From Bacteroidaceae bacterium (GTDB lineage: Bacteria; Bacteroidota; Bacteroidia; Bacteroidales; Bacteroidaceae), in NCBI GenBank assembly GCA_024398595.1, contig JAKSIX010000004.1:1-64000 (forward strand): a stretch of 64,000 nt of DNA, given 5' to 3'. The notes below the pieces were generated by a model that was not told the DNA's origin, made no database searches, and worked only from the letters and a program-made list of their open reading frames with translations. Of the stretch, positions 45,516-55,433 are shown piece after piece. Position 1 is the first letter of the stretch, and every line of letters begins with the position of its first letter. Made by a program: the position numbers and the translations under genes.

Positions 45516-47150
45516 TTACTTGCAAACGCAGCGGGGCTGGAGCTGTTTGAAGAAGTCGTTACCCTTGTCATCAACCAGGATGAATGCCGGGAAGTCCTCC
45601 ACCTCAATCTTCCAGATAGCCTCCATGCCGAGCTCCGGATACTCCACACACTCAATAGACTTGATATTGTTCTGGGCAAGGATAGCCGCAGGACCGCCTA
45701 TCGAACCCAGATAGAAGCCACCATGCTTCCGGCAGGCATCCGTCACACACTGTGCGCGGTTACCCTTGGCAAGCATAATCAGCGAGCCGCCGTTGTCCTG
45801 GAACTCATCCACATACGGATCCATACGGCCGGCAGTAGTCGGTCCCATTGAACCGCAGGACATACCCGCAGGAGTCTTTGCAGGACCTGCATAATATATA
45901 GGATGCTCCTTCATATACTGAGGCATACCATCACCGGCATCAAGACGGGCCTTCAGCTTGGCGTGAGCAATGTCACGCCCCACAATGATAGTACCGTTCA
46001 GACTGAGACGCGTACCTATAGGATACTTGGTCAGAATCTTGCAGACATCAGCCATCGGCTGGTTCAGATCAATCTTTACAGCATCACCCTCGCCGGAATT
46101 ACGCAACTCCTCCGGTATCAGCTCGTATGGTTTGTCATCCATCTTCTCAATCCAGATACCGTCCCTGTTAATCTTGCACTTGATGTTGCGGTCGGCCGAG
46201 CAGCTTACACCAAGACCTATAGGACAGCTCGCACCGTGACGCGGCAGGCGCACTACCCGCACATCGTGAGCCATATACTTGCCTCCGAACTGTGCGCCCA
46301 GACCGATGTTCCAGGCCTCCTGCAGAAGCTGGTTTTCCAACTCAATGTCGCGGAATGCCCGTCCCGTCTCATCGCCGGTAGTAGGCAGGCTGTCATAATA
46401 ATGTGTCGATGCCAATTTGACAGTAAGCAGATTCCTCTCTGCACTTGTACCGCCTATCACTATGGCAATATGATAAGGAGGACAAGCCGCTGTACCGAGA
46501 CTCTTCATCTTCTCGACCAGGAACGGGATAAGAGTACCCGGATTCTGGATACGGGCCTTGGTCTCCTGATACAGATACGACTTGTTGGCAGAGCCACCGC
46601 CCTTGGTAACACACAGGAAGCGGTACTCCATACCCTCGGTAGCTTCAATGTCAATCTGAGCCGGCAGGTTGCACTTGGTATTCACCTCGTCGTACATCGT
46701 GAGCGGAGCATTCTGACTGTAGCGCAGATTCTCCTCCGTATAAGTCTTATAGACGCCCTTTGAAAGAGCCTCCTCATCGCAGAAGCCGGTCCAGACCTGC
46801 TGCCCCTTCTCTCCGTGGATGATGGCAGTACCCGTATCCTGACAGAGCGGCAGCTTACCCTTGGCCGCCACCTCAGCATTGCGGAGGAATGTCAGTGCCA
46901 CATACTTGTCGTTCTCACTTGCCTCAGGATCCTTCAGGATTTTGGCCACCTGCTCATTGTGTGAGCGGCGCAGCAGAAAACTGACATCGCGGAATGCAGC
47001 ATTGGCCATAGCCGTCAGACCCTCCTTCTCCACTTTCAGGATAGGCTTGCCTTCAAACTCACTTACACTTACATAGTCCTTTGTAAGCAGATAATACTCA
47101 GTCTCGTCCTTGCCGAGCTGAAACATCGGAGCATACTTGAAATTGTCCAT
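45516..47150 (-). CDS. Class I (iron-sulfur) fumarate hydratase
   Basis: 544 residues, one-chain FumA/FumB type, joining alpha and beta regions. Motifs: [67 protein letters not shown] and [19 protein letters not shown]. Needs a [4Fe-4S] cluster and interconverts fumarate and malate; in Bacteroidales this runs toward fumarate in succinate-forming fermentation. Follows hflX by 25 nt. Confidence 0.95.
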   Translation of the reverse strand: MDNFKYAPMFQLGKDETEYYLLTKDYVSVSEFEGKPILKVEKEGLTAMANAAFRDVSFLLRRSHNEQVAKILKDPEASENDKYVALTFLRNAEVAAKGKLPLCQDTGTAIIHGEKGQQVWTGFCDEEALSKGVYKTYTEENLRYSQNAPLTMYDEVNTKCNLPAQIDIEATEGMEYRFLCVTKGGGSANKSYLYQETKARIQNPGTLIPFLVEKMKSLGTAACPPYHIAIVIGGTSAERNLLTVKLASTHYYDSLPTTGDETGRAFRDIELENQLLQEAWNIGLGAQFGGKYMAHDVRVVRLPRHGASCPIGLGVSCSADRNIKCKINRDGIWIEKMDDKPYELIPEELRNSGEGDAVKIDLNQPMADVCKILTKYPIGTRLSLNGTIIVGRDIAHAKLKARLDAGDGMPQYMKEHPIYYAGPAKTPAGMSCGSMGPTTAGRMDPYVDEFQDNGGSLIMLAKGNRAQCVTDACRKHGGFYLGSIGGPAAILAQNNIKSIECVEYPELGMEAIWKIEVEDFPAFILVDDKGNDFFKQLQPRCVCK

Positions 47151-47175
47151 ATTCTATTCTGTTATCAAATTATTA

Positions 47176-48435
47176 TTACTCTTCATCACTTATCGGATAC
47201 AGGAAATCGTTGTACGGATACTTCCGGACGTGAAGTTCACGGACACGTGCATAAAGCAGCTCACGCAGAGCCTCGATATTGGTCCGGCGGACAGCCGATA
47301 TGAATATGCAGTCGTCACCCAACTTTGCCATCCACGTACGCATCAGCTCATCGAGCGTTACATTCTCCCTGGTAACCGGAGTCAGGTCATCCGCATCCTT
47401 CTCCACCCAAGTATAGGCATCAATCTTGTTGAATATCACGAACACCGGCTTGCCCGAACAGCCCAGATCGGCCAGCGTCCTGTCCACCACCTTCATCTGA
47501 TCCTCAAAATCCGGATGCGATATATCCACCACGTGCACCAGCAAATCCGCCTCGCGCACCTCATCAAGCGTCGATTTGAACGAATCCACAAGGTCGGTAG
47601 GCAGCTTGCGTATGAATCCCACCGTATCGGACAGGAGGAACGGCAGATTATCCACCACCACCTTGCGCACCGTAGTGTCCAAAGTAGCGAAAAGCTTGTT
47701 CTCCGCAAAGACCTCACTCTTGGAAAGCATGTTCATCAGCGTCGATTTGCCCACATTGGTATAGCCCACCAGCGCCACGCGTATCAGCCGTCCGCGATTC
47801 TTTCGCTGGGTTGATTTCTGACGGTCAATATCCACGAGCTGCTGCTTCAGCCAGCTGATACGCCGTGTAATGATACGGCGGTCCATCTCCAGCTGAGTCT
47901 CACCGGGCCCGCGAAGTCCTACCATACCCTTACCGCCACCTGCGCCCGAACCGCCTCCCTGACGTTCCAAATGAGTCCACATTCTCTGCAGACGGGGCAG
48001 CAGATACTTGTATTGGGCCAGTTCAACCTGAGTCTTGGCATTGGCAGTCTGCGCCCGCATTGCAAAAATATCGAGTATCAGCGACGTACGGTCCAACACC
48101 TTAACCTTCAATGCCTGCTCTATGGCAGATATCTGCTTCGATGACAGTTCATCATCGAATATCGCCATTCCCACAGGCTCGTCTTTGTCCTCCATTTGGG
48201 CAATGTAGGCTCCTATCTCCTCCAACTTGCCCTTGCCCACGTATGTCACAGCGTGAGCCGCGTCAATCTTCTGGGTGAAGCGCCGCAGCACACTCACACC
48301 GGCCGTATCAGCCAGAAACTCCAGCTCATCAAGATACTCCCCGGTCTTGCGCTCGTCCTGATCCGGTGTGACAAGACCCACCAGAACAGCGGTCTCGGGT
48401 CCGGAATTTCGCGTCTCAAGATTAAATTCCTTCAT
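47176..48435 (-). CDS. hflX: GTPase HflX
   Basis: 419 residues. N-terminal HflX domain (ETAVLVGLVTPDQD), the GMVGLRGPGETQLEMDRR linker motif, the G domain with VALVGYTNVGKSTLMNML and DTVGFIRKLPTDLVDSFKST. Ribosome-splitting or rescue GTPase. Overlaps rsmI by 4 nt. Confidence 0.96.
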   Translation of the reverse strand: MKEFNLETRNSGPETAVLVGLVTPDQDERKTGEYLDELEFLADTAGVSVLRRFTQKIDAAHAVTYVGKGKLEEIGAYIAQMEDKDEPVGMAIFDDELSSKQISAIEQALKVKVLDRTSLILDIFAMRAQTANAKTQVELAQYKYLLPRLQRMWTHLERQGGGSGAGGGKGMVGLRGPGETQLEMDRRIITRRISWLKQQLVDIDRQKSTQRKNRGRLIRVALVGYTNVGKSTLMNMLSKSEVFAENKLFATLDTTVRKVVVDNLPFLLSDTVGFIRKLPTDLVDSFKSTLDEVREADLLVHVVDISHPDFEDQMKVVDRTLADLGCSGKPVFVIFNKIDAYTWVEKDADDLTPVTRENVTLDELMRTWMAKLGDDCIFISAVRRTNIEALRELLYARVRELHVRKYPYNDFLYPISDEE

Positions 48436-49157
48436 TCCTCACTCTCCGTATCAGTATCGGAATCTGTCGCGAACCCTCCGCAGCCGGCCACGACAATGAC
48501 AATTTCCCCTTTCGGCTCGTGCGCCGCATAATATCCGTACAATTCCTGCAGAGTACCTCTGCGGCATTCCTCGTGTACCTTTGATATCTCCCGGCTCACG
48601 GAAGCCTGTCTGTCAGCTCCGAAAACCTGCACAAACTGTCCCAAAGTCTTGACTGTACGGTACGGCGATTCATAGAATATCATGGTACGCCGTTCACTGC
48701 GCAATAATTCCAGCTTGGTGGCACGCCCTTTCTTCTGGGGCAGGAAGCCCTCAAAGCAGAAGCGGTCGCAAGGCAGACCCGAACATACCAGCGCCGGTAC
48801 GAATGCCGTGGCACCGGGCAGGCACTCGCATACTATGCCACGTCCTGCGCACTCACGTACCAGCATAAAGCCGGGATCGGAAATGCCGGGAGTGCCCGCA
48901 TCCGTTATCAGCGCGATATTGCTGCCAGCCTCAATGCGGTCTGCAACCCCGCTCACAGTCCCGTGTTCGTTGAATTTGTGATGTGACTGCATAGGCCGGT
49001 TTATCTCATAGTGCTTCAGCAGGATACCGCTTGTCCTGGTATCCTCGGCAAGTATCAGATCCACCTCCTTCAGAATGCGCAACGCCCTGAGTGTAATATC
49101 CTCCATATTACCCACAGGAGTCGGGACAAGATATAATTTTCCGGCAGCCATTATCAT
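48432..49157 (-). CDS. rsmI: 16S rRNA (cytidine(1402)-2'-O)-methyltransferase RsmI
   Basis: 241 residues from 49157, or 239 from the ATG at 49151 (MAAGKLYLVPTPVGN), which looks equally good. Tetrapyrrole-methylase fold: LVPTPVGNMEDITLRALR, LITDAGTPGISDPGF, IFYESPYRTVKTL and the REISKVHEE motif. First gene of a unit with hflX and fumarase behind the promoter at 49174-49181. Confidence 0.95.
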   Translation of the reverse strand: MIMAAGKLYLVPTPVGNMEDITLRALRILKEVDLILAEDTRTSGILLKHYEINRPMQSHHKFNEHGTVSGVADRIEAGSNIALITDAGTPGISDPGFMLVRECAGRGIVCECLPGATAFVPALVCSGLPCDRFCFEGFLPQKKGRATKLELLRSERRTMIFYESPYRTVKTLGQFVQVFGADRQASVSREISKVHEECRRGTLQELYGYYAAHEPKGEIVIVVAGCGGFATDSDTDTESEE

Positions 49158-49173
49158 TAACCGTTGTAGAACA

Positions 49174-49181
49174 CAAAAATA
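49174..49181 (-). promoter_or_regulatory. -7 promoter box for rsmI-hflX-fumarase
   Basis: TATTTTTG on the minus strand, 16-22 nt upstream of the two candidate rsmI starts. Confidence 0.6.
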
Positions 49182-49256
49182 GCTCTAAGCACCAACAAAA
49201 TCAACTGTTCGGCTAAGTAATCTTCAAAAAAAGTTGCCTGATAATTTAAAAGCACA

Positions 49257-49264
49257 TATCTTTG
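49257..49264 (+). promoter_or_regulatory. -7 promoter box for tRNA-Lys
   Basis: TATCTTTG, 27 nt before the tRNA; a TTG-containing -33-like region lies about 20 nt upstream. Confidence 0.7.
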
Positions 49265-49291
49265 CACCCGCCTAACGGCAACACTCAGGGA

Positions 49292-49364
49292 GTTCCGCTA
49301 GCTCAGCAGGTAGAGCACATCCCTTTTAAGGATGGGGTCTCGGGTTCGAACCCCGAGCGGAACA
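49292..49364 (+). tRNA. tRNA-Lys (anticodon TTT)
   Basis: 73 nt, perfect cloverleaf: acceptor GTTCCGC/GCGGAAC, anticodon stem CATCC/GGATG around CTTTTAA, T stem TCGGG/CCCGA with TTCGAAC, discriminator A. Confidence 0.97.
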
Positions 49365-49380
49365 CGAAAACAAATCGGAG

Positions 49381-49411
49381 AGCCTTCCCGGTAATATCGG
49401 GAGGGCTTTTC
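49381..49411 (+). terminator. Rho-independent terminator after tRNA-Lys
   Basis: AGCCTTCCCG pairs with CGGGAGGGCT (one T-G pair) around a GTAATAT loop, followed by TTT. Confidence 0.75.
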
Positions 49412-49457
49412 TGTCAAATTAGTTGAAGTGAAGTTACAGAATCCGGCTACATTTAGC

Positions 49458-49465
49458 TAACTTTG
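49458..49465 (+). promoter_or_regulatory. -7 promoter box for holB-PSP1
   Basis: TAACTTTG, 27 nt before the ATG at 49493. Confidence 0.65.
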
Positions 49466-49492
49466 TAAGTTAAACAGCAACTTGCGCCTGCC

Positions 49493-50530
49493 ATGCATTT
49501 CAGGGACATTGTCGGTAACGGGGATATAATCAGACAGCTCAGGTCGTACGCCGACCGGGAGGCCGTACCGCACGCACTGCTTTTTGCCGGCCCCGCAGGG
49601 ACCTGCAAGCTGCATACGGCACTGGCATTCGCCAGTTACCTGCTGTGCAGAACACCCGGGGGAGGCGATTCCTGCGGACATTGCCCCGGCTGCGTCAAGA
49701 CAGCGAAACTCATCCATCCCGATATGCATTTCGTATTCCCGGTAATCAACAAAAGCAAGTCTTCCACGCGCAAGACCATAAGCGATGATGAGATAGAGAA
49801 CTGGAGGAAATTCCTGCTTACGGAAAGCAACCCCACCTACGACAAATGGCTCAGCGTCCTCGATGCAGGCAATCAGCAGGCACTGATTTATACCGAGGAG
49901 AGCGACTCCATAACACACAAGCTTCAGCTCACTTCCAATCAGGGAGGATACAAGACCATCATCATCTGGATGCCTGAGAAGATGCACGAGAACTGCGCCA
50001 ACAAACTGCTCAAGATTCTTGAAGAACCGCCCGCAGGTACAGTATTCATACTCGTGTCAGACGACCCGGAACATATTATCGGAACAATAACGAGCCGGAC
50101 ACAGCGCATAGACTTTTCCGACATCCCGGAAGATGTCACTGCCGAAAACATAGAGCGCGACAGCAGTGAATTTTTAGAAATCTTCATACAGATGATGCGT
50201 ATGGCATACGCCCGCAAGCTGAAAGAGATGAAACTGCTGAGCGAGGATATAGCCGCACGCGGGCGCGAGTGGCAGAAGGATTTCCTCCGGTATTGCCAGC
50301 GTATGGTGCGCGAGAACTTCATAAACAACCTGCATCAGCCGCAGCTCACCCGTATGACCGGCAGCGAACAGGAATTCTCATCGCGCTTCTCTCCGTTCGT
50401 GAACGAGCGCAACATTGCAGGCATTACAGCTGAGATACAGGAATGTCAGAAACATATAGAACAGAACGTCAACGCCAAGATGGTTTTCTTCGACTTCGTT
50501 CTGAAACTTATAATGCTTTTAAAACAATAG
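49493..50530 (+). CDS. holB: DNA polymerase III subunit delta'
   Basis: 345 residues. AAA+ clamp-loader fold with a degenerate P-loop (FAGPAGTCKLHTALAF, Gly-to-Cys at a key position), consistent with delta' not using ATP, and a zinc module CGHCPGCVKTAKLIHPD. The sensor region reads NKLLKILEEPPAGTVFILVS, then TITSRTQRIDF. Followed 3 nt later by the PSP1 gene. Confidence 0.93.
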   Translation: MHFRDIVGNGDIIRQLRSYADREAVPHALLFAGPAGTCKLHTALAFASYLLCRTPGGGDSCGHCPGCVKTAKLIHPDMHFVFPVINKSKSSTRKTISDDEIENWRKFLLTESNPTYDKWLSVLDAGNQQALIYTEESDSITHKLQLTSNQGGYKTIIIWMPEKMHENCANKLLKILEEPPAGTVFILVSDDPEHIIGTITSRTQRIDFSDIPEDVTAENIERDSSEFLEIFIQMMRMAYARKLKEMKLLSEDIAARGREWQKDFLRYCQRMVRENFINNLHQPQLTRMTGSEQEFSSRFSPFVNERNIAGITAEIQECQKHIEQNVNAKMVFFDFVLKLIMLLKQ

Positions 50531-50533
50531 ACT

Positions 50534-51841
50534 ATGAGCGATGATTATATACTCTCCACGGGAAGTGGTGGAATCAGCAGTAAAGGATGCAGCAGGCACG
50601 TGGGTCAGCTCAACTCCTTCAATTATCTGGAAGGCATACCCGGCTCCGAAAATGATACGGACATGGTAGAGGTGCAGTTCAAGAACACCCGGAAAGGATT
50701 CTACCTCAATGCCAATAAACTTCCCCTTGAGAAAGGTGATGTAGTGGCTGTCGAAGCCTCTCCCGGACACGACATCGGCACTGTGACACTTACCGGACGG
50801 CTGGTATTGCTCCAGATGCAGAAAGCACGCCTTAAACCCGATGCGGAAATCAGGCGCATATACAGAAAGGCACGCGAAATTGACATTGAAAAATACAATG
50901 AGGCCAAAGCATTGGAACACGATACTATGATACGCTCCCGTCAGATTGCCAAAGATCTCGGACTGGAAATGAAGATTGGCGATGTAGAATATCAGGGTGA
51001 CGGCTGCAAGGCCATATTCTACTACATAGCTGACGGTCGCGTTGATTTCAGACAGCTGATAAAAGTCCTGGCAGACGCATTCCACGTACGTATCGAAATG
51101 AAGCAGATAGGTGCGCGTCAGGAGGCAGGACGCATAGGAGGCATAGGACCCTGCGGACGCGAACTGTGCTGTTCCACCTGGATGAGCAGTTTCATATCCG
51201 TCTCGACAGGTGCCGCACGCTTTCAGGACTTGTCAATGAATCCGCAGAAACTGGCCGGACAGTGTGCCAAGCTCAAGTGCTGTCTGAACTACGAGGTTGA
51301 CTCGTACGTTGAAGCTCAGAAGCACTTCCCGTCACACGACATAGAACTTCTCACACAGGACAACACCTATTATTTCTTCAAAGCCGACATACTTGCCCGA
51401 CAGATATCCTACTCCACCGACAAGGTTTTCGCCGCGAATCTGATAACCATATCGGCAGACCGTGCTATGGAGATAATAGCCCTGAACCGCAAGGGAGTCA
51501 AACCGAAATGTCTGAGCGAGGACGGTGCAGAACTGGAAGCACAGCCACGTGTAGATATACTTGACGAGAACGGTCTTACCCGCTTTGACCACAAAAAGAA
51601 GAAAAAGAAGAACAGAAACCGTCCGGGCGGACAGTCAGAACCGCGAAGTCCTCTCAGCGTCAATGCGCAGGAAGATAAACAGCAGGATGGTAAAACTCCA
51701 GAGCGAAGAGCCTCCGTAACTGAAGAAAGGCAGAGGAATACCAATCACAGGAGTAATGCCAAGCACCATTCCAACGTTAATAAAGACGTGAAAAAGGAAA
51801 ATACAGCCGACAGAGTACCCGAAAGCCCTGCCAAAGACTGA
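50534..51841 (+). CDS. PSP1-domain protein, RicT (YaaT)-like
   Basis: 435 residues. The PSP1 core (about 40-290) carries GGIGPCGRELCCSTWMSSF and LAGQCAKLKCCLNYE, the cysteines that bind an iron-sulfur cluster in RicT, a partner in RNA processing. A Lys-rich stretch (about 350-357) is followed by a charged, low-complexity tail. Residues from about 368 to the end are encoded antisense to the last 68 codons of rodA (207-bp overlap), so the tail composition is dictated partly by rodA. In other Bacteroidota a gldH lipoprotein gene often follows; it is absent here. Confidence 0.88.
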   Translation: MSDDYILSTGSGGISSKGCSRHVGQLNSFNYLEGIPGSENDTDMVEVQFKNTRKGFYLNANKLPLEKGDVVAVEASPGHDIGTVTLTGRLVLLQMQKARLKPDAEIRRIYRKAREIDIEKYNEAKALEHDTMIRSRQIAKDLGLEMKIGDVEYQGDGCKAIFYYIADGRVDFRQLIKVLADAFHVRIEMKQIGARQEAGRIGGIGPCGRELCCSTWMSSFISVSTGAARFQDLSMNPQKLAGQCAKLKCCLNYEVDSYVEAQKHFPSHDIELLTQDNTYYFFKADILARQISYSTDKVFAANLITISADRAMEIIALNRKGVKPKCLSEDGAELEAQPRVDILDENGLTRFDHKKKKKKNRNRPGGQSEPRSPLSVNAQEDKQQDGKTPERRASVTEERQRNTNHRSNAKHHSNVNKDVKKENTADRVPESPAKD

Positions 51842-53098
51842 CGCCTGACGTTCAGCCAGCACGAACAGCCGCAATATGAATGCCGCGTACAGTACCAGTA
51901 CTGCCACGGAACCGACAAATCCCTGTTCCTCCCCTATGGTACAGAAAATGAAATCCGTATCCTGTTCAGGTACGTATTTCAACTTCGTCTGTGTACCCTT
52001 CAGAAAGCCTTTACCTGTAAATCCGCCCGACCCTATCGCAATCTTCGACTGATTCACATTATATCCGGCACCGAACGGATCCTCCTCCACACCGAGAAAA
52101 ATATTTATTCTGGATTTCTGGTGTGGCTGCAACACATCGTTCAGTACGAAATTGCAGGAGAAAAGGTAGATTGTGGAAAGCACCGTAAACGCAGCCACCA
52201 CCAGACACGGCCTGATCATATTTTTCATAGCCTGCAACACCAGATACCCGGCTATCACAACAATTGAAACAACCTGAAGCCATATCAGATTGAACGGATA
52301 TACCAGAAAGCATACCGTAAGTCCTAAAAGAGATACCGCAAAACCCATCAGAAGAGTAATGCCGGCCAGATTACTGTTCTCCACATATATCAGCAGCATC
52401 AGCGATGTCAGTACCTGTATCAGCAGCAATATCGTAAAAGGCCCGACATTGAACGGCATAGTTCCTACCGGCACATTCCAGAACTTTATTCCTATGACAA
52501 AGAAAAGTACCGCGCAGAACGCATAGAACAATGGCAGACCGTGAATCCCCTCACGGAACATTACAAGGAAAAACGCCACATAGACAAGAGCCGAGCCTGT
52601 TTCATGCTGTGCCACTATAAGTGCCATAGGCAACAGGAACAGAAGAACACCACGCGCAACACTCCACAAATCCTGAGGATTGAAGGAATAATTGTCCATA
52701 TAGCGCGCCAGTGCCAATGCAGTCGCGAACTTGGCAAACTCCGCAGGCTGTATGCTTAGCGAACCTATATCTATCCACGAATGGGAGCCATTGTGATCCT
52801 TGGCGATAAAGATGGTCAACAGCAGCAAAACCATCATCAGCACATACGCGACATACGAATACGTGTGAATGAATTTCTGATTGACAGTCATCAGGACAAC
52901 CGCTATGACAACAGCACACATTATCCACATAAGCTGCTTCACCGACCGGGACATGAAACCGACCGGACCGGAATCATCAAAGCCATACCCGGCACAGTAT
53001 ATACTCAGCCAGCCACACAGCACCAGCAGCAGGTACAGTCCCACTGTCATCCAGTCAATCTGAGATATCAGGCTATCTTTCTTCATCTCCGTAATCAA
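51635..53098 (-). CDS. rodA: Rod-shape peptidoglycan glycosyltransferase RodA
   Basis: 487 residues, SEDS family, about ten transmembrane helices. Signatures: AEFAKFATALALARYM, IAIGSGGFTGKGFLKGTQT, FIFCTIGEEQGF and the C-terminal PVIGIPLPFFSYGGSS. Polymerises glycan strands with the transpeptidase MrdA, whose gene overlaps it by 26 nt. An internal ATG four codons in is an alternative start. Its conserved C-terminal 68 codons lie antisense to the PSP1 gene tail. Confidence 0.96.
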   Translation of the reverse strand: MITEMKKDSLISQIDWMTVGLYLLLVLCGWLSIYCAGYGFDDSGPVGFMSRSVKQLMWIMCAVVIAVVLMTVNQKFIHTYSYVAYVLMMVLLLLTIFIAKDHNGSHSWIDIGSLSIQPAEFAKFATALALARYMDNYSFNPQDLWSVARGVLLFLLPMALIVAQHETGSALVYVAFFLVMFREGIHGLPLFYAFCAVLFFVIGIKFWNVPVGTMPFNVGPFTILLLIQVLTSLMLLIYVENSNLAGITLLMGFAVSLLGLTVCFLVYPFNLIWLQVVSIVVIAGYLVLQAMKNMIRPCLVVAAFTVLSTIYLFSCNFVLNDVLQPHQKSRINIFLGVEEDPFGAGYNVNQSKIAIGSGGFTGKGFLKGTQTKLKYVPEQDTDFIFCTIGEEQGFVGSVAVLVLYAAFILRLFVLAERQASVFGRAFGYSVGCIFLFHVFINVGMVLGITPVIGIPLPFFSYGGSSLWSFTILLFIFLRIDAERTSRF

Positions 53099-54917
53099 TG
53101 ACCCTGCGCTCCATCTTATCCGCTTTCACAAGACTCGTCTCCGAAAGACCGCCGTTAATGTACTGCTCCATCATCAGCGCACCTATCGGCGCACCATACT
53201 CAGCGCCGAATCCTCCATTCTCCACATATACGGCAATCGCTATCAGCGGTTTTTCCATAGGTGCGAAGCCCATGAACACAGAATGGTCCTTACCCTTATT
53301 CTCGGCAGTTCCTGTCTTGCCGCAGACCGCATAGTCCGGACTCGCGGCAGATATGCAGGTCCCGTCCAGCACGGACTGCCTCATACCTTTCACCACCTGA
53401 GCGTAATACACCCTGTCAATATTGACATTATGCCTGACAGTATATACGGAATCCAAACTGTGCCCTTCTATACCTTTTACTATATGTGGCGTATAGAAAT
53501 AACCCCTGTTGGCGATTGTCGCACCCAAGTTTGCCATCTGCAGCGGTGTCAGTGTAACCTCACCCTGCCCTATGGAGTTGCTTATTATTGTCAGAGCATC
53601 CCAGTGCCTGCTGTACATCCTGTCATAGTAGTCGGCATTCGGTATCATTCCGCGTTTCTCTCCCGGCATATCCACACCCAGAGCATAGCCGAAGCCCATT
53701 TCCACCATATAGTCCTTCCATACGGTCAAAGCCTGCTGCACCGATTTATACTTATCCGAGCCTATCAGACGATAGAATGCCCAGCCGAAATAACCGTTGC
53801 ACGATGTCGCGATAGCCTGATACAGATTCAGCGGAGAAGAATGTGTGTGACATCTCATTCTCAGATTATTCTTTTCAAACCCCTCAGTGCACGGCAGCAT
53901 CGTCCTGTCATTGATAACACCCTCCTGCAATTCAGTCAGAGCCTGCGCTGTCTTGAATATTGAGCCTGGAGGATATGTCCCGGTTATCGCACGGTTCAGG
54001 AGAGGTTTCGACCACGCGGATGACAGTTCACTGTAATTCTCGCCCCTGTGCCTTCCCACAAGCAGGGAAGGATCGTACGATGGAGAAGACACCATACAGA
54101 GGATCTCACCCGTAGCCGGCTCTATCGCCACAATACTGCCTATTTTATTCTGCATCAACCTCTCTCCGAGCATCTGAAGCTCTATGTCAACCGACAGTGT
54201 GATATTGCTCCCGGCTTCTGCCCTGGTATCCGCAGCACCACCCAGATAATGTCCCTGCATACGTCCCACAGCATCCTTGAGCAATATCTCCTCACCCTTG
54301 ACACCACGCAGATAACTCTCATACTGCCTTTCCACTCCCTGCTTTCCGATGTAATCCCCCACCGAATAATAGCGGTCACGCTCCAAATCACTTCTGGACA
54401 CCTCACCCATATCGCCGAGCAGATGTGCCCCTGCCTTGTAAAGATACCGCCTGAATCTGCTGCTCTGAATGGAGAAACCATTGCAGCGGCACAGATTCTC
54501 ACTCAGTTCAGAAGCCTCCTGCAATGTAAGCTGGCTCATGAAAACCTGCTCCGTATAGCTGGAATACCCCGGATTACGGCGTCTGTCTTTTATGGCCGCC
54601 ATTCTCTCAGAAAAGAATTCCGGAGTAATACCCATAAGGGAGCAGAAATACAGGGTATCCAGATTACTGACCTCACGCATCACCACCGTTACATCAAATG
54701 ACGGCTGGTTATCCACCACGATACGCCCCGTGCGGTCCAGAATAATGCCCCTCTCAGGCTGTATAATCCTATGATATAACGCGTTGCCGGTTGCCAATGC
54801 GCCGTATTCCTTATTCAGCACCTGCAGAAATAGCAACCGTACCACGTATATCAGCACAACTAAGACGGTCAGTGCGCCGAACAGGAATCTGCGATTGTCA
54901 AAATTGTTGTTGATCAC
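53073..54917 (-). CDS. mrdA: Penicillin-binding protein 2 (elongasome transpeptidase)
   Basis: 614 residues, class B PBP. One N-terminal transmembrane helix (about 12-32), a PBP dimer domain, and the transpeptidase motifs SIFK (in TGTYPPGSIFKTAQAL), SCN (in ATSCNGYF) and KTGTAE. Cross-links side-wall peptidoglycan with RodA and MreBCD. Overlaps mreD by 4 nt and rodA by 26 nt. Confidence 0.96.
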   Translation of the reverse strand: MINNNFDNRRFLFGALTVLVVLIYVVRLLFLQVLNKEYGALATGNALYHRIIQPERGIILDRTGRIVVDNQPSFDVTVVMREVSNLDTLYFCSLMGITPEFFSERMAAIKDRRRNPGYSSYTEQVFMSQLTLQEASELSENLCRCNGFSIQSSRFRRYLYKAGAHLLGDMGEVSRSDLERDRYYSVGDYIGKQGVERQYESYLRGVKGEEILLKDAVGRMQGHYLGGAADTRAEAGSNITLSVDIELQMLGERLMQNKIGSIVAIEPATGEILCMVSSPSYDPSLLVGRHRGENYSELSSAWSKPLLNRAITGTYPPGSIFKTAQALTELQEGVINDRTMLPCTEGFEKNNLRMRCHTHSSPLNLYQAIATSCNGYFGWAFYRLIGSDKYKSVQQALTVWKDYMVEMGFGYALGVDMPGEKRGMIPNADYYDRMYSRHWDALTIISNSIGQGEVTLTPLQMANLGATIANRGYFYTPHIVKGIEGHSLDSVYTVRHNVNIDRVYYAQVVKGMRQSVLDGTCISAASPDYAVCGKTGTAENKGKDHSVFMGFAPMEKPLIAIAVYVENGGFGAEYGAPIGALMMEQYINGGLSETSLVKADKMERRVIDYGDEER

Positions 54918-55432
54918 TTGCGATGCTTACGTTTTTTTCCGCGTAGGAGCAATTCTATGACAAACATAGGAATGAAACTCAGAAGTGAACACAGAATTAC
55001 TTCCTCAAAAAACATAAGCAAACCTGCACCCGCAGATATTGACAGCAGTCCACACGCAAGACTGAACACGAACGAAACTGCAATAAAATACAGGGAGCAC
55101 CGCCCTGCACCCAAAGACACCGCTCCGGGATTCACTCTTATACCGCGCTCAAGCGTAACGAAAAGTCCCAGAATATATGGCTGAAGGTATGCGGTCAATG
55201 TCAATGCGGCAGCCTGCACTCCCGGCGTATTCATAAAGATATCTGCCGTCAGTCCCATAACGAAGCCCCACAGCATCCGTCCGACCGGTTCCACATCCGA
55301 ATCCAGTATAAGAATCAGATAAATATATACGTACGGTGTTGCCAGACCGAACAGAGATATCCGGTTCAGGGCAAACACCTGCAGCAGCAGCAAAGCGATG
55401 CAAATGCCCAAACGCTTCAGAAACTCAGCCAT
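54914..55432 (-). CDS. mreD: Rod shape-determining protein MreD
   Basis: 172 residues, five or six transmembrane segments, with ATPYVYIYLILILDSDVEP near the N-terminus, as in Bacteroidota MreD. Identified by fold pattern and position between mreC (1-nt gap) and mrdA. Inner-membrane adaptor of the elongasome. Confidence 0.9.
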   Translation of the reverse strand: MAEFLKRLGICIALLLLQVFALNRISLFGLATPYVYIYLILILDSDVEPVGRMLWGFVMGLTADIFMNTPGVQAAALTLTAYLQPYILGLFVTLERGIRVNPGAVSLGAGRCSLYFIAVSFVFSLACGLLSISAGAGLLMFFEEVILCSLLSFIPMFVIELLLRGKKRKHRK

Positions 55433-55433
55433 A

